Assembly (NCBI GenBank): GCA_033961575.1
Contig: CM066738.1
Location: forward strand, 87,431,478 to 87,495,477
Reading direction: 5' to 3'
DNA from: Aselliscus stoliczkanus
Lineage: Eukaryota; Chordata; Mammalia; Chiroptera; Hipposideridae
DNA: 64,000 nt
The position numbers and the translations under genes are program-made. Each line of letters opens with the position of its first letter. Within the stretch, counting starts at the first letter, position 1. Shown here piece after piece: positions 34,157-46,225 of this stretch. The notes under the pieces are model-generated. The model had not been told where the DNA came from, searched no databases, and worked only from the letters and a program-made list of their open reading frames with translations.

Positions 34157-34790
34157 ATGGAGCTTCCTCAAAAAATTAAGAATAGAATTGCCATATGACC
34201 GAGCAATCCCTCCTCTGGGTATTTACTCAAAAAATATGAGAACATTTATCTGTAAAAATTTATGTACGCCAATGTTCAATACAGCATTATTTATGGTGGC
34301 CAAGACATGGAAACAACCAAAGTGTCCTTCAATAGATGATTGGATAAAAATGTGATATATAGATCAATGGAATACTATTCTGCCACAACAAAAGATGAAA
34401 TAGTACCATTTGTGACAACATGGATGGACCTTGAGATTATTATACTAAGGGAAATAAGTCAGACAGAAAAAGTCAAGAACCACATGATTTCACTGATATG
34501 GGGTATATAAAACTAAAGCAACAAAGGAACAAGACAAACAAATGAAGAAACAAAAACTCAGAGACACAGACAACTGTTAAGTGGTTACCAGAGGGTAAAG
34601 GTAGATGGGCTGGTAGAAGAGGGTAAAGGGGGTCAAATATACAGCAATGAAAGAACTGACTCTGAGTGGTGAGCACACAATGTGATAGACAGATGATGTA
34701 TTGTAGAATTGTACACTTGAAACCTATGTAATTTTGCTAACCACTGTCACCCCCAATAAATTTAATTTAAAAAATTAATTAAAAAAGAGA
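34157..34790 (+). mobile_element. L1 3' end, bat-type 3' UTR
   Basis: The ORF2 end is recognisable (ATATGACCGAGCAATCCCTC, GTATTTACTCAAAAAATATG, AAACAACCAAAGTGTCCTTC, AACATGGATGGACCTTGAGA), followed by a 3' UTR with GAGTGGTGAGCACACAATGT, TACACTTGAAACCTATGTAA, CTGTCACCCCCAATAAATTT and an A-rich tail. The same 3' UTR occurs, inverted, at 42092-42269. This L1 3' end is typical of bats to my recollection. The copy is strongly 5'-truncated. Confidence 0.85.
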
Positions 34791-36855
34791 GAAGTATATT
34801 GTCTTCCTTAATTCTCTTTCCCCCTTAAATTCCTACCACACCCTGATAACCTTGTATCCCATTTCTCCTCTCTCCTCCATCTCTGTTACGACTGTTATTT
34901 TTCTTCATATATAAAGAAAGCCCTGGCTATGACATAGGTCTCTCATCCTCACTGTGACCCAACCAAGCTGTGTAAACATGGTGAAGTCAATCTAGCAAGG
35001 GTGTAGTTTTGTCTCCCATAGAGGTGGCCCGGAGGCCTTTCCAGCTTCTCCACAGAATATGGAAATAAAATCCCATATGCTTTTATTGTGTTCTCTGCCC
35101 CCATAGTTTTAGAGCAAATCAGACAATGAGTAGGAACCTTTATTTCATAACTTTAACCCTGTTAAAACAACACAAGGTAGCGGCCAAGTTTCTGGTGGTG
35201 GCATCATCTTTGTAAATTACATAATCCAATATGGACCTCAATGTTCAATTTCTAAATAGTGTTTACTATTTGCAAAGCATCATTTGCTGGGCTTCTATGC
35301 AGCTGGTCAAACACATTTAGCTAACCAGCCTACTGGACACTATGGATAAATGAATGCTGTGGATGAAAGGAAATACGGACTAGTACAAGAAAAGCCAAGG
35401 GCAGTCCCATGGAAGCAGTATCATGTTTATAGCAAAATCCAGATCAACTTTCCCTGTGGCAAGGCGGACAGGAAGCTTGTAGGATTAAGTTGGCACAGAT
35501 GACAAAGTCTGGTGTATAGTCCATCCTCCCATCTCTGCTGCCCATTGATATTCTGCTCTTGGTATGTGAGTTTCAAGCAGGATTTGGAGTCATGAAATGT
35601 CCTCCCTGGCTCAGAAAACTGCAAAAAAGCAGCCTCAGTTCTCTTCAGCCTCGCTGATGCTAAAAAAAAAGAAAGAAAAAGTACCTCTTGGAACTTATGA
35701 GCATATCACAGATGCTGAGCAGGTGAGCTTTAAAAAATGGGGTTCCATTTGAATAATCTGTCAGGCTACAGATGAAAAAAGCTATTTCTGACTCCAGCCA
35801 GAATGAGTGATTACTTTGATAACAAATTAAAACAAGCTTGGAAATTGGAAATTACCGGAATTAAGCTATCTCCAGTGAATGACTGAGCTCCCCCTTCAGT
35901 ACATTTTCTTCTATATTAGCCATAAACACGAGCTCTTCATTAATAGAAATTGGTTCATTGCTACTGGCCACAAGGGGAATTTACTGAATGTGTGGCACTA
36001 ACTTCCAACCTGATCAAGAAGACAACTTATTCCTAATGTGAGTGCTTTCTTGGGAACTTAAAAATTCTTTATGTACCCCTTTGGCTTCTTGCACACAAAG
36101 CCAATTGTAATGTTCAACTTTTAAATGTTCGAATATTTTCTCTGTATGGATGTTTATGGCATCAAATAATTTCTAGATGATTACTGTTTTTAATAACTTT
36201 CTAATTACTGTATTAATCAGAAATGTCCATTTGGCTTATTGAAGTTACCAAGGGACAGAGGTAAGAAACAAGGATATTCCTGTTGCAAGGCACTTGCGCA
36301 AAACGTCCGAGCTTCCTATTCAGAAGACAAGGAGTGTTGCCAAATAGAGGATGCAGGCCTTACTGAAGAGAGGACAATTCAGCCCCCCTGCTAAATGATT
36401 GTTCAAAGCATTCAAACTGAAATGGACATCCTGTGACCTCCCAAATTCCTGTATATCCTGAACACCTAACTGAATCACCCTTTTGTATTTTAACTTTACA
36501 CAGTAGGGAATGTTGTCATTTGGTGACAACTGGATTCAAATATTTTCTATTGCCTTCTTTTTTGATCCCTGATTTATAAGCAGTGACCTTACACAATGAT
36601 GAGCCAGTGGGGTCAATATTCCAAAGACACTGTGATTTTTCTTTATATTTCTCCTAGCCTTACCAAGCTTCCATTTCCTCTGGTGACCCTTGCCATCTTT
36701 TTCACTAACAAGTTTTGTCTAAATCACCGTGGCTATATTCCCTGCTGCCCCTCTCACCCCCATCTCTCCATGGTGCTTTTTGTTTGTGGATAGTTACAAT
36801 ATGGAAGTGATAATAGTATCTGCTTTAGCTCTCCCTCACTCATTCTTATGGAAAG
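34791..36855. other. unassigned stretch
   Basis: About 2 kb with no recognised repeat or exon. Confidence 0.4.
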
Positions 36856-36857
36856 AC

Positions 36858-36882
36858 TGTGTGTGTGTGTGTGTGTGTGTGT
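36858..36882. repeat. (GT)n microsatellite
   Basis: About 12 uninterrupted GT units. Confidence 0.95.
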
Positions 36883-37562
36883 AAATACTGAAAACTAGCC
36901 AGTGAGAGTTTTCCAAAGTACTGAATGTTCATTAGTAAAATTGCACTGGTATTTTTGCATTTGATGAGATGATAATTTTCCTGCTTCTCTTTCATACTGA
37001 GCTTGATGGACAGGCCCTTCTTTAATGTACAAACAATCTTTATGACCCTTGTAAGCAGGTCTGATGATACTCAGCTGAGTAATGTACCAGAACTGAAACT
37101 TCCATCTACTTGATGCTTTGCACAGAGGTTTTGATGAAGTCACTGTCACCTGCTATTAACTTAATATCAAGTCTTAATAGGGTCCCTTTCTCACCATCTT
37201 CACGCTGTTGGGGTCCAAATTAATTACTAAGGAAAAATTCTGCCACATAAATCCTCACTTCCTAGGGATAGGGAAAAAAGAAAGTTTTTAACCTCATTTT
37301 GAGAGCTCAGAGCAGTCCATGGAAGAAGATTTGCCTTCAAGACACATCTAAGAAGCCTACGCATAAATGAGAAAACCATGGGTCCCTGAAAAGTGGGGCT
37401 CACTTTCTCATGTGCTAGCTCTGTATCTTCTTTCTCAGCATTCTCATATTCATTCTCAAAAATCACCAGACACTTCATTCAGTGCTCTGTGCTATGAAAG
37501 TATAGGTGAGGATAACAAAACTCTCCCTAAAAATAATTTGCTCATGAAGTATCAAATGTATC
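36883..37562. other. unassigned stretch
   Basis: No feature recognised; two minus frames of 83-84 codons lack motifs. Confidence 0.4.
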
Positions 37563-37577
37563 AAAAAATACAAAAAG

Positions 37578-37757
37578 GAGGGCCAGCTGAGTGGCTCAGT
37601 ATGTTAAGAGCTAGCTCAAGAGTGCAAGCTGAGTTCTGAGCTGAGTTGCCGCTGAGCTGCCAAAAGGTGGCAGGATGGACCAGCTAAATAATAATAATAA
37701 TAATAATAGTAATAATAATAATAATAAATAATTAATAAAATAAAATAGAGGTTTAAA
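37578..37757 (+). mobile_element. Ves-like tRNA SINE (family B) with (AAT)n tail
   Basis: Head GAGGGCCAGCTGAGTGGCTC, then AGTTGCCGCTGAGCTGCC and GGTGGCAGGATGGACCAGCT, as in the 22.6-kb copy, followed by about 50 bp of AAT repeats. The duplication AAAAAATACAAAAAG lies at 37563-37577 and 37758-37772. Part of the B-box region is deleted relative to the other copy. Confidence 0.87.
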
Positions 37758-37772
37758 AAAAAATACAAAAAG

Positions 37773-38985
37773 CGGTGTGGAATAGCATCAGGTAAATCTC
37801 TTCCAAACCTGATATTCTGTAAAAAGTTGTGAACTAAAAAAACATAAGAATTTTTTAAATCTACTCAATAGTCTTTTGGTATTATTTAAAATTTCACCAT
37901 CAGAAATAAATTTGTAATTAAATTATAATCTCCCTAAAGGGTCAAGGGAACGCAGGAAGAGTATGAAAGGATAAAAAGAGCTTAATCTCTGTTAAGCACA
38001 CAGAATTTCATGTGAATTTGATTAGACTCTTGCTAGTAGAGAAGACAGAGTGTCCAGGGTGTTCAAGAGAGCATGAGCTGGTGGAGCACCCTACAATAGT
38101 TGAGAAGATGGTGGAAGGTCTTTACAAAACTTTTGTAGAGCATTAAAGATAACTTTGCCTAAGTCACAATTCTTACATTGCAGACCTCCAAGGATAAGAG
38201 AAGAAAATAGGGGTAGAAAATAATAGTCTACAAATTAATTTGTTTTACAAAGAGAGATAATAACTAAAAGCTTAGAGATACTTACAAGCCCCATTAACAT
38301 GCAGAGCCCTTAACTTTAATTGCTTATTCAGATGCTAACAAAACAGATTTTTCATTTCATCTTTACTCCTAAAATTGAAAACTACCTTTTTGAAGCTTCC
38401 CTCAGATCCCATTGGATCCCTTTTGTTATTTCTAGCTTCATTTTCTTGGCTCTAATTTCCCACACCACAGCTCTTTTTGAGCTGTCTTTCTACCCTTGGC
38501 TCCTACAGTTGATTTACCAGCTCAGGCAATGTACAGGGAATGCCTAGACATTTGTGTCACCAGGCACTTAGTCACCACCTCAGGCCTCGAGATGAAGCCT
38601 GAGGCCTGACTTAAACTGCTGAATTTCCCTGGGTCAGGCTGAGGTTACCCTCATAGGTCTCTACTTGCAATCCCTGCCTCGCTTGACCTCTTTCCTTTTC
38701 CTGAATTGCTTCCCTCACTTCCTTATAAGATCCTTCTTAACAAATTATTTGCACACAATTCACCATCTTAGGGCCTTTTTCTGGGGAACTCAACTAAGAT
38801 ACACTGCTGCAGGATATATCCACTTGAAGATATGGATGAAAACTCCCATTTCTTGTGGCCAAAGCCAATGTGTTATCATGCCCCGCCTATCACTTCCTGC
38901 TACCATTTCTGTTTGGAATGCAAACAATCTTGTAGTTATGCAGGCACAGAGCTTTGGCGCTATTTTTAATTCTCTCTTTTTTTTT
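37773..38985. other. unassigned stretch
   Basis: No exon. The 136-codon plus frame at 38665-39075 overlaps a text (TTTTTCTGGGGAACTCAACT near 38777) that resembles the end of a dispersed LTR or DNA repeat, so it is unlikely to be coding. A short inverted pair (CCTCAGGCC / GCCTGAGG) lies near 38578-38608. Confidence 0.4.
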
Positions 38986-38994
38986 AACGACTTA

Positions 38995-39195
38995 ACTAAT
39001 AGTAGTGTTACACTGCATAGTTTACAAAACATTTTCACTTATTTAATATCATGTGATTCTCAAAACAAACTTTAGAAATCTATCGGCCAAATTTGATTTT
39101 CTCAGTCTTACAGTAAGGCAACAAAGGATAAAGGAAATTAAACAGTAGATTGAGTAATTGGAGCCAAACCTGTGCTTTTGACTTTGATTGACTAC
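38995..39195 (+). repeat. MIR-like fragment
   Basis: GTTTACAAAACATTTTCACT, TAATATCATGTGATTCTC and GGAGCCAAACCTGTGCTTTT fit a degraded MIR/MIR3 copy. Confidence 0.5.
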
Positions 39196-39494
39196 TTTTC
39201 TACAAAGCCAGATGTTCTCCTTCAGGGTATCTTTCAGATGCCTCCCTTTTTTTTAATCTCTCTCATACAACCTTGATTTAGAACGTAAGCAGCCTTTCTC
39301 AGGTTATAGCTGTCATCTTCTAAATGGCTACTCTGCGATTATTTCCCCTTGTTTCATGCTTGCATGCCCCTGCCAGATTGAGATCCCTTTATCATATCTG
39401 ATTCTCTTGCTCATAATCTGGATCCTGCACACATTTGACTCTCAGTTTTAACACTTATTCTCCCCCTCTATCTAATTCTAGGGTTTATTTGTTA

Positions 39495-39870
39495 CTGAAT
39501 CATAACATAGCTATACTTACTAGTACAGAAATGAGTACCTTGAAGTGGGTGTTGCTGTAACTAATACCTAAAATGTGTGCCACTGACAAGCAAATAAGAG
39601 GCAAGAAAACTGATATAAGACGTAGGAAAGATGAACTATGTGTGTTATGCACTGGAAAAACTCTTGGTAGAATTGTGAACTATTATATAACTTAGAAAGC
39701 AGATTATGTGTCTAATGAGCTTATTGCACTAGAGGAAAAGGTTGGAAAATTTAGAATTAGTAGTGCGTGTTGGAAAGGTGGTTAGTTTCTAGTCTAAGGG
39801 GATATCCACAGAATTGATGAAACCATCTCTAGGTCTGAATGTGACATTCATCCTATGCAGTCCTCTAACT
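39495..39870 (+). mobile_element. ERVL-MaLR internal fragment
   Basis: ACTGAATCATAACATAGCTA, GTGTTGCTGTAACTAATACC, CTAAAATGTG and AACTCTTGGTAGAATTGTGA resemble the internal (non-coding) part of MaLR elements of the MST/THE kind. An LTR may lie on either side but I could not define its ends. Confidence 0.5.
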
Positions 39871-42024
39871 CTCTTTCCCTCCACAGGAACCTTGGAAGCC
39901 TTATGCAGACAATAGCAAAGTCTTAAAATAGAAATCGCCTAGCTAACATGTGTTAGAGGACTTGTCTCCAAGGAAAAATGTCAGGACCTGCACTGGACTC
40001 TGAAATGAAAGGGAAATAGCCTGTTACTGTGTTAAAGCCTGCACCACTGCTGTTTGTTTTGATCCCAAAGCATGCCCTGGGGCATCCTGTTTGAGAGTCC
40101 ATAATGCCTACATCTCCCATTCCAACATGTAGCAGAGTGCTATGCATAGAGCTAAATGATCAGTGCTTATTAAATTAAATAGAAACAAAAACTCATATCA
40201 TGAACTGATTTTAATGAATAAAAAGTATATAGTCATTTATGGATACTAGTACATAATAACTACATAAATAAGAAACATCAAGGAAGAAAATGGTGATTAT
40301 GTTTAATATCTCAAAATAATTATTCTTAGCTATGAGTTGAATTATTCAATTATAACAAAGTGAATAGAAAACAATAGTTGAGACATTTTCAGAAAATACT
40401 CATCACAATCTTCCCAAATTGTTTTTATTTATGTAAATCATTAAATAAATGGATGAAATACATAAGCTACACTCTAACAAATTTATTGTTTTCTTAGTTA
40501 ATGCAATAAAAATATCCTGGTGATTATTTATTCCCCTAAGGGAGTAGAAAATATTAGTAAATAATTTTAGCAAACAGCTCAGGGTAAGGGACATCAGGCT
40601 TGCTGGGGTTTGTGACATCCAAATCACTCAAGACTGTGTTCATAAAATTGCTTCTTCAATGGTTCTGGTTTGCAACGTTGGGTTCTGGTGGCCCCATACT
40701 GCTGCATCAGTCAAAGTGAGTTCCCTAAACATGACAAAACCTGACACATTGACTTGTTACAAGCCAGCAGACACCACAGGTCACAAACTATTAAAGTGAC
40801 TTTTGGAGACACAGCCTTCCCCACTACAATGGCCTCTACAGCTGCCAGTTTTGTCTCAGCAGAATGTACCAGCCTCCTTCTCCAAGCCCCACAGCTGCGA
40901 ATTCAAGGATCCAAGATAGCAAACCCAACCTAACTCATTCCAAGCCATTATCATTTAACCTCCCTCCACCCACACGCTTCTGAGTATCCTCTTTGTGTTC
41001 CGCCCATACCCCATGTCTGATTCATTACACCCACAAAATGGGATCACATTGGTCAGTCATGTCCCTTCTAGCTTCTCTTGAAGCTTTTCTCTTTGGCTCC
41101 TCACACAATAGATTTCACCCTCATCCTGCCTCCACTATCCCAGCCCTCCAATCATGGCCTTGGCTCTGATCAGCATGGCATCGTCTCTCCCTGCAATGAG
41201 CTTGCCTAGCACCAACCTGGGCTCCAGCATTCTGTCTTGGCCTCTGTTCAGACTTCCATTTTATCTCCTAACATTGTGACTCATCACAGTCACACACTTA
41301 TGCCTCGCACTTGCTTCTTTGGGATGGAGTTAAAGCAAATCCTTAAAATATGGACCCATGAAGCTGAAGAATGAAAACTGATGGGTCAGCTCTTGAACTG
41401 TCCTTGTCAGTGCCCCAAAGCAGGGTCACTGTGGCATGCAGGATCTCTGCTGTTCTCCTAAGACAATTCCCAAATACAGGAAACTGCAACCGCAAAGTCT
41501 TTCCCATATTTTCCCCACTTGGCCCCCGACCCCAACGCTGTCCTATAAGGGAATTGGTGGACTTTATGTAAATGACATGAGACAAGTGACAAATGCAGAA
41601 ACTATCCCAAAGGCTAACTATAGTAATATCAACAGACACATGGATTATCTCAGCAGGAAAAAGAGTGATGTTATAACAATTGCAATGTGCAGCATTATTT
41701 GTTTCAAGAACTACAGGGTGTGAAAAGGTGGCTGCTTTCTAGAATTTCTGAAAAAAAAACCTCCATGCTCAATAGTATATCTTGAGTCTGAGCAATTAGC
41801 CTGAGAAGTTAGCCTAAATGGGCATAATAGATTCCTAAAGCCCCAAGATGGTCTCGGATTTGTTTAATTATACTTCCCACTTATAAAAAAGTTTTAAAGC
41901 ACATATCTTCTCTTTTTATACTATCTTTATAGGTATAAATGATATCTATATACTATTGTATGAATACACTTTGAATATTATAAAACATCCACAACAAATG
42001 GAAATTTTAAAAAGTGAGATGTGA
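39871..42024. other. unassigned stretch
   Basis: No exon or named repeat. 40650-41330 is GC-richer and resembles a degraded LTR or other repeat without a clear match. Opposite-strand frames near 41343-41723 overlap and lack motifs. Confidence 0.35.
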
Positions 42025-42025
42025 A

Positions 42026-42056
42026 AGAGAGAGAGAGAGAGAGAGAATAAATAAAT
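42026..42056. repeat. (GA)n microsatellite with AAAT tail
   Basis: About ten GA units followed by AATAAATAAATAAG. Confidence 0.9.
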
Positions 42057-42091
42057 AAGCTCTCATATTTTCCTCATTTCCAGGGAGTATT

Positions 42092-42269
42092 TTTTTTTTT
42101 ATTAAAGTTTATTGGAGTGACAATTGTTAATAAAGTTACATAAGTTTCAGGTGTACAATTCTGTAACACATTGTCTATATATCACATTGTGTGCTCACCA
42201 CCCAGAATCAGTTGTCCTTCCATCACCATATATTTGATTCCTTTTACCCTCATCTGGTAGATGGTAAAA
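42092..42269 (-). mobile_element. young L1 3' end, minus strand, with target duplication
   Basis: Poly(T), then the reversed L1 3' UTR (TTTATTGGAGTGACAATTGT, TTTCAGGTGTACAATTCTGT, TCACATTGTGTGCTCACCAC). The duplication GGGAGTATT lies at 42083-42091 and 42270-42278. It shares the 3' UTR of the copy at 34.2-34.8 kb but is 5'-truncated to about 180 bp. Confidence 0.88.
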
Positions 42270-42278
42270 GGGAGTATT

Positions 42279-42860
42279 CTTATAATACCACTGAGGATCC
42301 TTAGTGATGACCATTCTAACAAGAGTATAACAAGCTGTAGGTGTGACATTAAAAGAGTCAGTGATGGTACCAGCATCATCCAGCAAGTAATAGATACAGG
42401 TGGGCAGGACTTTAAAATCCTATTTTTAGATTGCTGCTCTACAACTCGGAGTAAAAGCTTTCACTGCAGCTGGAATATGCACTGGGTGTGTCTCCCTTTT
42501 ATTACTATAAGTCCAAATGTATTTGTTATGGATGCCATGAGTAGATCTCTCATCATCTCATTGTAAAGAAAATTATGAGATAGTAAACATTTCCCAGTTG
42601 TCTTTGTCTTCTGGCTCTCTTGCCCCAATTCTTCCAATTTGAATTGCTTCCTTGGGAATCATGCCTCCTATCTTTTGCAAGATTTCTTTCTTGTGGATCC
42701 ATCTACCGGATTCCTCTATGGGAAACTGTGAAGGTGCTGGTGAGGAATGGGGATCCGGGTGCCTTGGAATTTTTGTTCCCATATAATGGTACCTACTGAA
42801 ACCAACGAAAGGGCATCGCGAGCTGTCCTTGGCTCTCCAGAGCACAAATAGCATTTATCT
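42279..42860 (-). pseudogene. candidate decayed gene copy, identity unknown
   Basis: On the minus strand a 93-codon open frame (42573-42854) contains FSRYHYMGTKIPRHPDPHSS and GRWIHKKEILQKIGG, followed after one stop by further protein-like stretches in other frames, such as IPAAVKAFTPSCRAAI and LDDAGTITDSFNVTPT. CpG dinucleotides cluster at the upstream end (GGCATCGCGAGC; GCCAACGCGGG). The L1 at 42092-42269 has landed in its downstream part. I do not recognise the parent protein, and no poly(A) or duplication bounds the whole. It could be a retrocopy, a diverged repeat or chance. Confidence 0.22.
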
Positions 42861-43680
42861 CTGGGCAGCGGGCAGCGCCAACGCGGGTTTTTGTCAACCT
42901 GTCAATTTTTTTTTCTTAAACAGAAAGCAGAGTTCAGTAAATAAAGATAAATGATTGTGCTCCTTCTCTGCAGACCCTGGAGCTAAACTGAACAGGCCTC
43001 TTATGGTTTGGCCCTGCTTCATTGACTGTTCAGACAGCCCAGTAATACGACAGATGTACCCAGCCGTTCCCTCTTCCCCGCTGTCCATTAGATTATGTTC
43101 ATTTTGTCTGAGATGCCATTAGAAGTCTCAAGGTCAAAGAAGTCACAGGGAAGAAAAGAGGATGACTAATTTTTTCCTGCAGCCCTTCACTGCCCAAAGA
43201 GCCTCCAGACAGGTGGGCTCCTGCTTTGTGAGGGACACAAAGACGGGGGGGCTCCATGCAATTTACTTGAAATAAAATGCAGGTGTGCAATTAACCCAGC
43301 CACACTTTTGGCAACCAACACAGCCCGACACTGGAAGTTTTATTTGAATCAGGGGAGAATATTATTTGGGCTATTTTCCTAAATGACAAATGAATGATTT
43401 GCCTGTAGCAACATGTTGAGGAAGAGCTTGGGGAGCAGAGCAGGCTTATACTCTTTCTGTTCTTTTTATTATTTTTTTTTTAAGAAGAAAAAAAAAAAAA
43501 GGTAATAGTCGTTTGGTCCCAAACAATGCTTCCCTTGAGATTTCTTGAGGATATCATGCAAATAGGGAATTTGTCCGTGCTTAGCAGCTGTGATTATGCA
43601 CGTAATGGTCCTTGAATGTATATAACGTGCTACTCCTGAGCTCAAAGCACCGAATGCTCTTGCCACCTCAGAAACACTCA
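42861..43680. other. unassigned, possibly conserved non-coding DNA
   Basis: Evenly composed, repeat-poor sequence with scattered CpG (AATACGACAGATG; AAAGACGGGGGGG). A T/A homopolymer pair lies near 43467-43500. Conservation is a guess from composition only. Confidence 0.3.
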
Positions 43681-43689
43681 GAATCACAG

Positions 43690-43745
43690 AATGTGAAAAC
43701 TGGAAGAGACTGAGAATCATCTGCTTCCACTCCTCCACAGTCAGA
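43690..43745 (+). repeat. short old SINE trace (MIR/THER-like)
   Basis: AATGTGAAAACTGGAAGAGACTG followed by ATCATCTGCTTCCACTCCTCC, in part, matches the 'agctggaagggaccttagagatcatct' block of old mammalian SINEs. Confidence 0.45.
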
Positions 43746-44565
43746 AAAACATGCAGTTATGATACAGGGTCCTTTACTTGCCTCATGGATGTGAGGCAGA
43801 TTCTTTTTCTAAATGATGACAGGAGCTACATTTTCTTCATTTCTAGAAGTCCCCACAACATCCAGCATAAGCCTGGGTACAAGAAAAACAGAGACAAGCC
43901 ATGACACTGACTGCTAGTAAGAACTATAAAGTTGAATAGTAGGAAACTAAAAGATTGCCTAATCTCTCCAGAAATCTAACAGTTCTGCCAAATGGTCCAG
44001 AAAGGAGGGGCACAAATGGGCTCCAGGTTCCATCACTATTTTAACCAGATGCACTCTCATTTAATTTTTAAATATCTTAGGAGATTGTGGTTTGAAGAAA
44101 AGTTCTCCACTGCTTAAAGAAAGAAGAAAGAAAAACACAATTTAGAGAAATCCTCATACAGCATCCCAGAGAGATTATCGTCTAACTTTTCCTGGAGCAA
44201 GTATGGGGAAAAATAACAGACTTTAACTCCTGTCACATAACACCTTGTTGAATTGGGGTTGCATGTAAGGCAAAAGCATGACAAAAAAGTACAGTATTCA
44301 TATGCATGTTCATAATGTTTTGGTCCCGTCCAATTTCATTCAACAAGTGTTTATTATGGTTTTCATTCACTGTCTTATCGGCTGTGTGGAGTACCAGAAA
44401 ATAACACTCTTTATGAGGTTGGAATCTGTTTGATCATAGAAAATTCATAATATGCATAACTATGCATTTAAGAATATAGGCACTAATGTGTACAGTTGAA
44501 AACGTTAAGAGAATAAACAAAAGATAAATTATATAAAAAGAGAAAAAACTTGAATTAGAGTGTGT
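43746..44565. other. unassigned stretch
   Basis: No feature recognised. Confidence 0.4.
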
Positions 44566-44569
44566 TGGA

Positions 44570-44695
44570 GTGGGAAGGGATCTTAGATACCTTTTCTTTA
44601 TCAGATGGATGAACAGAGGCCCAGAGAAATAATGTGACACACTCAAGAGAGCCCAACTCAGAAGAGTCTTAAGTGGTACCATTCCACCTGTCTCC
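44570..44695 (+). repeat. old SINE fragment (MIR/THER-like)
   Basis: GTGGGAAGGGATCTTAGATA, ATCAGATGGATGAACAGAGG and CCCAGAGAAATAATGTGACA match the second half of old mammalian tRNA SINEs. Confidence 0.6.
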
Positions 44696-44960
44696 TCACC
44701 TCCAGTTTAGTGTCCTTTTGAATATTATGCTGTCTCATCTGGACTGTGAAGAACTAGATTTAGACTAAACTACCAAAGGAGAGAGGAGGATTCTGTCAGC
44801 GCAGGAGGAAGAACCAGGATATGGGGCTCAGTGGGTCATGGCCAACTCGGCTGACAAAGGAAGTCAGAGGATCACAGAAGACAATTCCGTTTAGGAAACA
44901 GTCATCAAGTAAGATGCGGTAAGGCATGTAAGGCACTGTGAAAGGTGCTGTGGGAGTAGC

Positions 44961-44985
44961 AAAAAAAAAAAAAAAAAAAAAAAAA
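44961..44985. repeat. A25 homopolymer
   Basis: 25 uninterrupted A residues inside a trace of the old 'GGCACTGTGAAAGGTGCTGTG' repeat. It looks like local expansion, as no retroelement head precedes it. Confidence 0.9.
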
Positions 44986-45129
44986 GCAATGCAGTTTCTG
45001 TCCTTACAGAACCTTCTCTAGAGTAGGGACATGAGAAATACTCACAGACGTCTATAATTCAAAGTGAGGTGAGCACCGTGACAGAGGGGCAATCACAGCT
45101 TTGCAGAGTGAGAGTGTCTCTAGACTAAT

Positions 45130-46225
45130 GACTGTCAAATCTTATCCAGATTTAGCTCCTGCATTCCAGACTCATTCTTCTAGCTGCCTGTTGCATGCTG
45201 TCTCCACCTGGATGTCTTATGCTCTCCTCAATTTCAAAAATCCAAAACTAAATTCATAGCACTCCTCCACTTCCTGCATCTTTCATCCCCAATCCCCCTC
45301 CTGAGTTCCTCATCTCAGCAACATACTTCCATTGTCCATCTTAGTAAGTGGCGGCACCATACCTCATACCATCTACTCAGTTACTCAAGTCAGAAACTTG
45401 GAAGTCACCATTGACTCTTCCTTCTCCTTCACACCTACATCCAATCAACTCCTGCTGGGTTTTGTCTCTTAAACAGCTCTAAAAACTGTCTGTTTTTCTC
45501 AAGACCCACCGTCAGTGCCTTAGTCCAACATTCCATTATCTCCTAGACCATGACCTAAGAGTCCTAATTGGTCTGCCTGTTTCCTAGCTTCTCTCCTCCA
45601 ATCCCAGATATCCAATAGAACCTAAATGATTATTATTTAATTCACATCTAATTATATTTTTCTTCTTACCATTGCTCTTAGGATTAAGTATAAAACTGCT
45701 AAACATGTTACAAAGTTTTTCCCCATTTTCCCCCTACCTGTCTCCCCAACCTCATTTCCCAGTAATTTTCTTCTCCCTTGTACTATCCCATATTCATATT
45801 ACATTAATCTCTGACTCTACTAGTTTCCTTTGGTATTGCCATATTTTGTTCCCTTTGTTCATACTGTTTCCTTATTTGAATCCCTGTTGTATTCTTCCCA
45901 CACAAAGTCACATAGGCACCCACACAAAGACAATACAGACATACACACCCTTTACATAGCTGGCTTCAATTCATCTTCAGGTTGCAGCTTAAATTTCACT
46001 TCCTCCAGAGTTTCCCTGACCCTAAACTAAGTACAGACCATGTTTTCAAAGCATCTTATTTGCTCCATCATAATATGCACCATACTTTATAGCAATTTTT
46101 TTTTTCTTTACTATCTGTCTTCTTCATAGGACTGGAAGGTCTGACTTGTCCCCTGCTTGATCCTTAGTGCTTAAAACAGCAAATGCCGATAGTGCTTAAT
46201 AAATATTGAATGAAATGAATGATTA
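45130..46225 (+). mobile_element. L2 LINE, 3' half
   Basis: CTGTCTCCACCTGGATGTCT, CCAAAACTAAATTCATAGCA, TTGGAAGTCACCATTGACTC, CACACCTACATCCAATCAAC, TTTTCTTCTTACCATTGCTC and the 3' end GTGCTTAATAAATATTGAAT follow L2 from the C-terminal ORF2 region to its short 3' terminus. The 95-codon frame at 45672-45959 is inside it. Old and inactive. A second copy on the same strand lies at 47.9-49.3 kb. Confidence 0.8.

Noticed and set aside
38665..39075. 136-codon plus-strand open frame
   Set aside because: Overlaps repeat-like text and a MIR-like fragment and carries no motif.
43467..43500. Poly(T) then poly(A) inverted pair
   Set aside because: Low-complexity homopolymers; pairing is trivial and no element boundaries accompany it.
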